DNA of 64,000 nucleotides, from positions 21,257 through 85,256 of the IMG/VR virus record IMGVR_UViG_3300037087_000181; one strand, written 5' to 3'. The notes under the pieces are model-generated. The model was not told the DNA's origin and did not search any database. It saw only the letters and a program-made list of their open reading frames with translations. Within the stretch, counting starts at the first letter, position 1. Each line of letters starts with the position of its first letter. The translations under genes and the position numbers were made by a program. The stretch is from a virus. Positions 60,605 through 64,000 of this stretch are shown one piece after another.

Positions 60605-60982
60605 TCATTTCAAGTATTCGTCTATTGTTTCTTTACAATTGTCAAATCCAATTCCAAACTGGCATGAATAACCAATTGTTCTGAGTTTATCCATACACTC
60701 TAATTGTTCGGCTATATGGGGTGTGGCGGGATCGCCATTAACCTTAAATAGTCTTGTGCCTTCAGTTTTAATCTCAACGAATATACCCAAATACTTTTTA
60801 TATGGGCCAGCAATAAATAAATCCGGCCATCCCCGACCACTTTGGATTGCTTTCATCATACCTGCTTGCGCACGTGAAAGATTCAGTCCTGCTAAGTCAA
60901 AGTGAAAGATAACATTCGGGTATTGCATTCGCATATAAATTGCAATGTCCTTACAAATCTGATATTCTCTATTTTTTCTCAT
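60605..60982 (-). CDS. VRR-NUC nuclease (125 aa)
   Basis: Holliday-junction-resolvase-like nuclease. Motifs: an early Glu in NREYQICKDI, GRGWPDLFIAG with catalytic D54, and FVEIKTE with E70 and K72, then a Gln/Ala-containing closing helix (IAEQLECMDKL). Length is normal for stand-alone VRR-NUC proteins in phages. It would resolve branched replication intermediates. Overlaps the DnaA-like gene by 4 bases. Confidence 0.8.
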   Translation of the reverse strand: MRKNREYQICKDIAIYMRMQYPNVIFHFDLAGLNLSRAQAGMMKAIQSGRGWPDLFIAGPYKKYLGIFVEIKTEGTRLFKVNGDPATPHIAEQLECMDKLRTIGYSCQFGIGFDNCKETIDEYLK

Positions 60983-61314
60983 AATCCAATATTTGTTAAT
61001 AGTGTCTTATAATTTCTCTTTATTTTATCTGACCCGTAAAACTCGTTTGATAATTCCTCTTTGAGTTTATTATAATGAATTGATAAGATTGGTCGTGATT
61101 TATAACCAAGAACGGATTGTATTTCGGTGAAATCAAGGTCTGTATTATCATAGAGAATAAGAATAAGGTAGCGTTTCCATTTCCATACGCTATTGCTGTT
61201 GCTTCTCCCTTTTTGAGTAGTTGTTAATTCACTAATATCGACCCCATAATAATCACATGCCCTTTTAAGAAGACAATCAACTCTTTCCTTCCTTATTCCG
61301 TTAACATTCACCAC
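60979..61314 (-). CDS. DnaA domain IV-like DNA-binding protein (111 aa)
   Basis: Resembles the C-terminal DNA-binding domain of DnaA: CDYYGVDISELTTTQKGRSN matches the domain opening, and YLILILYDNTDLDFTEIQSV...SRPILSIHYNKL its helix-turn-helix and signature helix (DnaA has D-H-S-T-V-L). There is no ATPase domain, so it may recognise the phage origin, recruit host DnaA or repress. Common in Bacteroidota phages (from memory). Confidence 0.6.
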   Translation of the reverse strand: MVNVNGIRKERVDCLLKRACDYYGVDISELTTTQKGRSNSNSVWKWKRYLILILYDNTDLDFTEIQSVLGYKSRPILSIHYNKLKEELSNEFYGSDKIKRNYKTLLTNIGL

Positions 61315-61520
61315 TATTTACAGTCATTAACGGTTAATAAACAATAAAGAGCTTTACACGCTTGCGGGGTTAAGACAGAACAATCAATCTCAATGCCTTT
61401 ATTGAACACCTGAAATATCACTCCATTCGTTTTTACTCGCTTTATTTGGTAGTCGAGTCCTTCAATGGTTACTTTTACTTCACCAAAATTAGGTTTTGCG
61501 TCAAGGAGAAAGTTTTTCAT
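61314..61520 (-). CDS. Hypothetical protein (68 aa)
   Basis: Beta-rich small protein (VKVTIEGLDYQIKRVKTN), no motif. Shares one base with the DnaA-like gene and is spaced 4 bases from the next. Unknown. Confidence 0.45.
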   Translation of the reverse strand: MKNFLLDAKPNFGEVKVTIEGLDYQIKRVKTNGVIFQVFNKGIEIDCSVLTPQACKALYCLLTVNDCK

Positions 61521-61524
61521 AGGT

Positions 61525-61803
61525 TTATTTTTTCAAGTCCACTTCCTTATTAGTTTCCTTAAGATAGACCCTTCCCCCTTCTGAATTATACTTATCAGGA
61601 AGCGGTTCAAAATCCTTTTGTTCAAAAAAATCAACATCGGCAGATTTAAAGGCATAGCCATACCCCTCATTATCAACGAACCACACAGTCCCCCTTGTGT
61701 CCATGTCTTTCAGGATGCCATTTACTGTCTTTCTATAACCCTTTTCTCCTGCCCTTATTGAGCCAAATTTACCTATGTTAAGTCTTAAATCTGATACGTT
61801 CAT
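61525..61803 (-). CDS. Hypothetical protein (92 aa)
   Basis: Beta-strand-rich, with GKFGSIRAGEKGYRKTVNG and a GTVWFVDNEGYGYAFK segment, acidic C-terminus. Could be an SH3- or OB-like fold but I cannot assign it. In the same operon. Confidence 0.45.
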   Translation of the reverse strand: MNVSDLRLNIGKFGSIRAGEKGYRKTVNGILKDMDTRGTVWFVDNEGYGYAFKSADVDFFEQKDFEPLPDKYNSEGGRVYLKETNKEVDLKK

Positions 61804-61813
61804 GTTATTAATT

Positions 61814-62125
61814 TTAAAGAAATTTCCATACTTTTTTTAGTGGCAACCATTCTATCCCTTTATCTTGTTTTTTGGAAGTCCTTACAAAAATTCCGAAGTT
61901 TGTAGCCCAGAAAACAGTTACTTCCAGTAAAAACTCCGAGACAACTTGTTGTGACATCCCCGCAATAGTCTTATAATTCAAAATACGTTTATGAAATTCA
62001 TGTAGAATTGCCTTGTTCTCTTTCGTGGCGTCAACTCCAATTTCGTAAAGTATGTCTTTCATCATTAATGAGAAATATACACGATACAAAATAGAATCAG
62101 CGATATCCTCACGAATTGCATTCAT
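61814..62125 (-). CDS. Hypothetical protein (103 aa)
   Basis: Helical: EDIADSILYRVYFSLMMKDI and MSQQVVSEFLLEVTVFWAT, ending in a basic WKFL. No known motif. Overlaps the upstream gene by 17 bases. Unknown. Confidence 0.45.
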   Translation of the reverse strand: MNAIREDIADSILYRVYFSLMMKDILYEIGVDATKENKAILHEFHKRILNYKTIAGMSQQVVSEFLLEVTVFWATNFGIFVRTSKKQDKGIEWLPLKKVWKFL

Positions 62126-62555
62126 CTATGGCATCATATAGATAGCCTGTCAATTCTTTGTGTTTGGGTTGAATCTGATCCCATGTAATTTTGTCCGCAA
62201 TAAAACAATCAACCATGAACTCCATCGCTTTAATAGTAGCGCTTGCCTTTGCTTCACTTAACGATGATACTGTGAGTGATAATTTATTTGGTTGTGGTGG
62301 CGTTTGTGCTGGAGGCAGGGGTTGTGATTGCGGTTTTATTGTGGCAACATCCAATTTTACACCATAGAGTGTGGATGTATTCCCCGCCTTGCTTGTGTAA
62401 GGAATCTCTGTTACAATAACATTATCCCCTACACGTAATCCTTTATCAGATTGCTTTTCGTCCATGTTACCACTTCGGTTATCGTCAAAAGCAACCGTGA
62501 ATCCAGATGGTTTATTCTGGAAAGTTTTCTGTTCGATCTTTGCGAGTTTTGTCAT
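62109..62555 (-). CDS. Hypothetical protein with Pro-rich linker (148 aa)
   Basis: N-terminal beta-rich part (FTVAFDDNRSGNMDEKQ, GDNVIVTEIPYTSKAGN), a Pro/Gln linker (QSQPLPPAQTPPQPNK), then a helical C-terminus with MEFMVDCFIADKITW. An OB-type nucleic-acid-binding first domain is possible but unproven. Starts the tight part of the operon. Confidence 0.45.
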   Translation of the reverse strand: MTKLAKIEQKTFQNKPSGFTVAFDDNRSGNMDEKQSDKGLRVGDNVIVTEIPYTSKAGNTSTLYGVKLDVATIKPQSQPLPPAQTPPQPNKLSLTVSSLSEAKASATIKAMEFMVDCFIADKITWDQIQPKHKELTGYLYDAIDECNS

Positions 62556-62574
62556 GTCTCTTGTTTTTAATTAA

Positions 62575-62943
62575 TTAATCAATTACTTTTTTAAACACCT
62601 TTTCGTAGGGATTATATTGTTTCTGTATCCCTATCTCATAGGTTCCTGGAGGAAGAAGAATACTTTTGTGATCTGCAATGGGAAGTTCTTTTACCTCTGT
62701 CATACATTTTGGAGTAAGAATATTTTCCTTCACGTGTTGCATTCTTGCGCCATCGTTTCCGACAACAGCAAAGGTTTTTCCTTCAATCTCAAAGAGTTCT
62801 ACATTCCCGGTAAGTACATGAACGTGTCCCGATACTTCTCCATAAGCAAGGGGTTTATTTTTTACTTTAACCGCATTTTGTGGTAGCGATTCAACCATTT
62901 TGATTTGTACATCGCCATGATGTGCTTTAATTAAATGTTTCAT
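62575..62943 (-). CDS. GEVSGHVH-motif protein (122 aa)
   Basis: Small beta-barrel-like protein: KAHHGDVQIKMVESLPQNAV, LAYGEVSGHVHVLTGNVELF (two His, possible metal site), VVGNDGARMQHV, and ILLPPGTYEIGIQKQY. I recall this pattern lying beside DUF6745-type repeat proteins in phages and bacteria, as it does here. Function unknown in every case I know. Confidence 0.6.
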   Translation of the reverse strand: MKHLIKAHHGDVQIKMVESLPQNAVKVKNKPLAYGEVSGHVHVLTGNVELFEIEGKTFAVVGNDGARMQHVKENILTPKCMTEVKELPIADHKSILLPPGTYEIGIQKQYNPYEKVFKKVID

Positions 62944-62961
62944 TTTGTTTTGTTTTTATTA

Positions 62962-64000
62962 TTAAGTTCTAAAATCAAATGAATATTCTTCTGTCTTAAA
63001 AAGGCTTAATGATGCGGCAGCTTCTTTTGCATTTATATGATGAGGTTCACAAGCAATAAGATAATCTGATCCTGTTGATGGACAAATAAATTTAACCCAC
63101 GCAAAGGGGTTGTTGCCTATTTCGGGAAAAGATTCTTTTGTCTTATAAAGTTTTACTATCTCAATATCCTCATTTGCATGTTGGATAACTTGTTTGTCTA
63201 CTTCTGATGCACCAAGTAATTCCATAATCTTCCTTTCCCCAAGCACTGTATAAATTCCCCCCCGTATTTCTTCATTTTTTTCAGATAGAAATTTTTCTTT
63301 TGTTATTTCGTCTTTCTTTTCCCAAATCCATGATGGTAAAATACGTCCATGAATAGCGTAAATAGAATACCCGTCCTTAAAAGTTACCGCAGCTTTATTC
63401 ATATTATGTAAACGGTTATTAATATCCTGATAAATTTCAACCGGGCCTGAAGAAACGAATATAATTTTTTTAAAGGCCACAAAATCATAAATTCCTGATT
63501 TTAAAAAATCTTGAATGTTTACAAAATCACTCCAATCAAATTTGAAGTAATTGAGTTGTTTAAAGTAATCATAAAAGGCTACCCATCCAAAATCAGAAAG
63601 ATTACAATAGCAAGAAAAAGATTCATAGGAAAATTTGTTAGCCCAAATGTTAGCCCGAATGTTAGCCCGAAGGTTAGCCTCAATGTTAGCCCGAAGGTTA
63701 TCCACAATGTTAGCCTCAATGTTAGCCCAAATGTTATCCCAAATGTTAGCCTCAATGTTAGCCCGAAGGTTAGCCACAATGTTAGCCCCAATGTTATCCC
63801 AAATGTTAGCCCCAATGTTAGCCACAATGTTAGCCCCAATGTTAGCCCCAATGTTAGCCCCAATGTTAGCCCGAATGTTAGCCCGAATGTTAGCCCCAAT
63901 GTTAGCCTCAATGTTAGCCCGAAGGTTATCCACAATGTTAGCCCCAATGTTAGCCACAATGTTAGCCCCAATGTTAGCCCCAATGTTAGCCCGAATGTTA
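62962..64000 (-). CDS. Four-residue-repeat protein with DUF6745-like C-terminus (partial)
   Basis: The reading frame is open past the right edge, so the N-terminus is missing. The visible first part is a chain of about 30 tetrapeptide repeats of the form (I/L)-x-(A/D)-N: NIGA, NIRA, NIWD, NLRA. Tetrapeptides, not the five-residue unit of pentapeptide-repeat proteins. The C-terminal 220 residues hold FKDGYSIYAIHGRILPSWIW, SEKNEEIRGGIYTVLGERKI and EIGNNPFAWVKFICPSTG, which I recognise as resembling DUF6745. Role unknown; early operon gene next to its usual small partner. Confidence 0.65.
   Translation of the reverse strand, partial: NIRANIGANIGANIVANIGANIVDNLRANIEANIGANIRANIRANIGANIGANIGANIVANIGANIWDNIGANIVANLRANIEANIWDNIWANIEANIVDNLRANIEANLRANIRANIWANKFSYESFSCYCNLSDFGWVAFYDYFKQLNYFKFDWSDFVNIQDFLKSGIYDFVAFKKIIFVSSGPVEIYQDINNRLHNMNKAAVTFKDGYSIYAIHGRILPSWIWEKKDEITKEKFLSEKNEEIRGGIYTVLGERKIMELLGASEVDKQVIQHANEDIEIVKLYKTKESFPEIGNNPFAWVKFICPSTGSDYLIACEPHHINAKEAAASLSLFKTEEYSFDFRT
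63637..64000 (+). repeat. 12-bp in-frame tandem repeat array
   Basis: About 30 copies of a 12-base unit (GTTAGCCCCAAT with variants) running past the window edge. Each unit equals four codons of the minus-strand gene, so gain or loss of copies keeps the frame. Confidence 0.9.

Noticed and set aside
63637-64000. CRISPR array
   Set aside because: Units are 12 bases, contiguous and coding on the minus strand; there are no spacers.

Overview
The window is almost certainly part of a tailed-phage or prophage genome from a Bacteroidota host. Three signs point to the host. The -7 box TAnnTTTG, typical of that phylum, recurs in front of genes. Several domains are at home in Bacteroidota: BACON-like repeats, FISUMP domains, and a fragment resembling a type IX secretion sorting domain. 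Coding is dense and AT-rich, with few Shine-Dalgarno sites. Proteins that look like internal virion proteins, one of 2164 aa, and the absence of any visible sheath, tail tube or tape measure suggest a podovirus-like virion. A crAss-like relationship is possible but not shown here. A tyrosine recombinase next to lipoprotein genes suggests a temperate element. Both window edges cut through the genome.

Layout. 1-5.2 kb (+): a DNA-metabolism and modification block with an SSB-like protein, three glycosyltransferases, a deoxynucleotidase, a dATP/dGTP diphosphohydrolase-like protein and a tandem GroES-like chaperonin. 5.2-21.2 kb (+): head genes, comprising two paralogous putative structural proteins, large terminase, portal, a lytic-transglycosylase-like protein, scaffold candidate, major capsid protein and connector candidates. 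This block is interrupted by an HNH endonuclease plus Mom-like DNA-modification cassette. 21.2-39.2 kb (+): a lipoprotein/membrane cassette, a second HNH gene, a 1626-aa tail protein with BACON-like repeats, FISUMP and beta-helix fibres, and ejection-protein candidates. 39.3-40.5 kb: two small accessory genes and a roughly 400-nt stretch without genes that looks like a large structured RNA under its own promoter. 40.5-52 kb (+): the giant internal virion protein, a GIY-YIG homing endonuclease and more fibre proteins. 52-56.4 kb (+): membrane/coiled-coil proteins, an endolysin, a cysteine protease and holin candidates. 56.4-58.3 kb (+): a FISUMP lipoprotein and the integrase. 58.3-64 kb (-): an early/replication-type operon with a RecB-like nuclease, a VRR-NUC nuclease, a DnaA domain IV-like protein and many small unknowns. 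It ends at the right edge in a protein built of four-residue repeats.

Regulation. Two promoter classes can be separated by eye. One has a full TTTG-N20-TAnnTTTG structure and sits before accessory genes (positions 2, 12847, 21210, 39266, 55383 and, nearly, 56488). The other has only TATCTTTG or TAACTTTG, usually followed by TG or CA, lacks the -33 box and precedes most virion genes. Intrinsic terminators separate the cassettes.

Best candidates for something undescribed are the pseudoknotted RNA at about 40048-40440, the HNH/Mom-like pair, the riboregulator-like leader at 18734-18820, and the repeat protein with its small partner at the right edge. All calls rest on reading the sequence and on memory of protein families; no database search was run.
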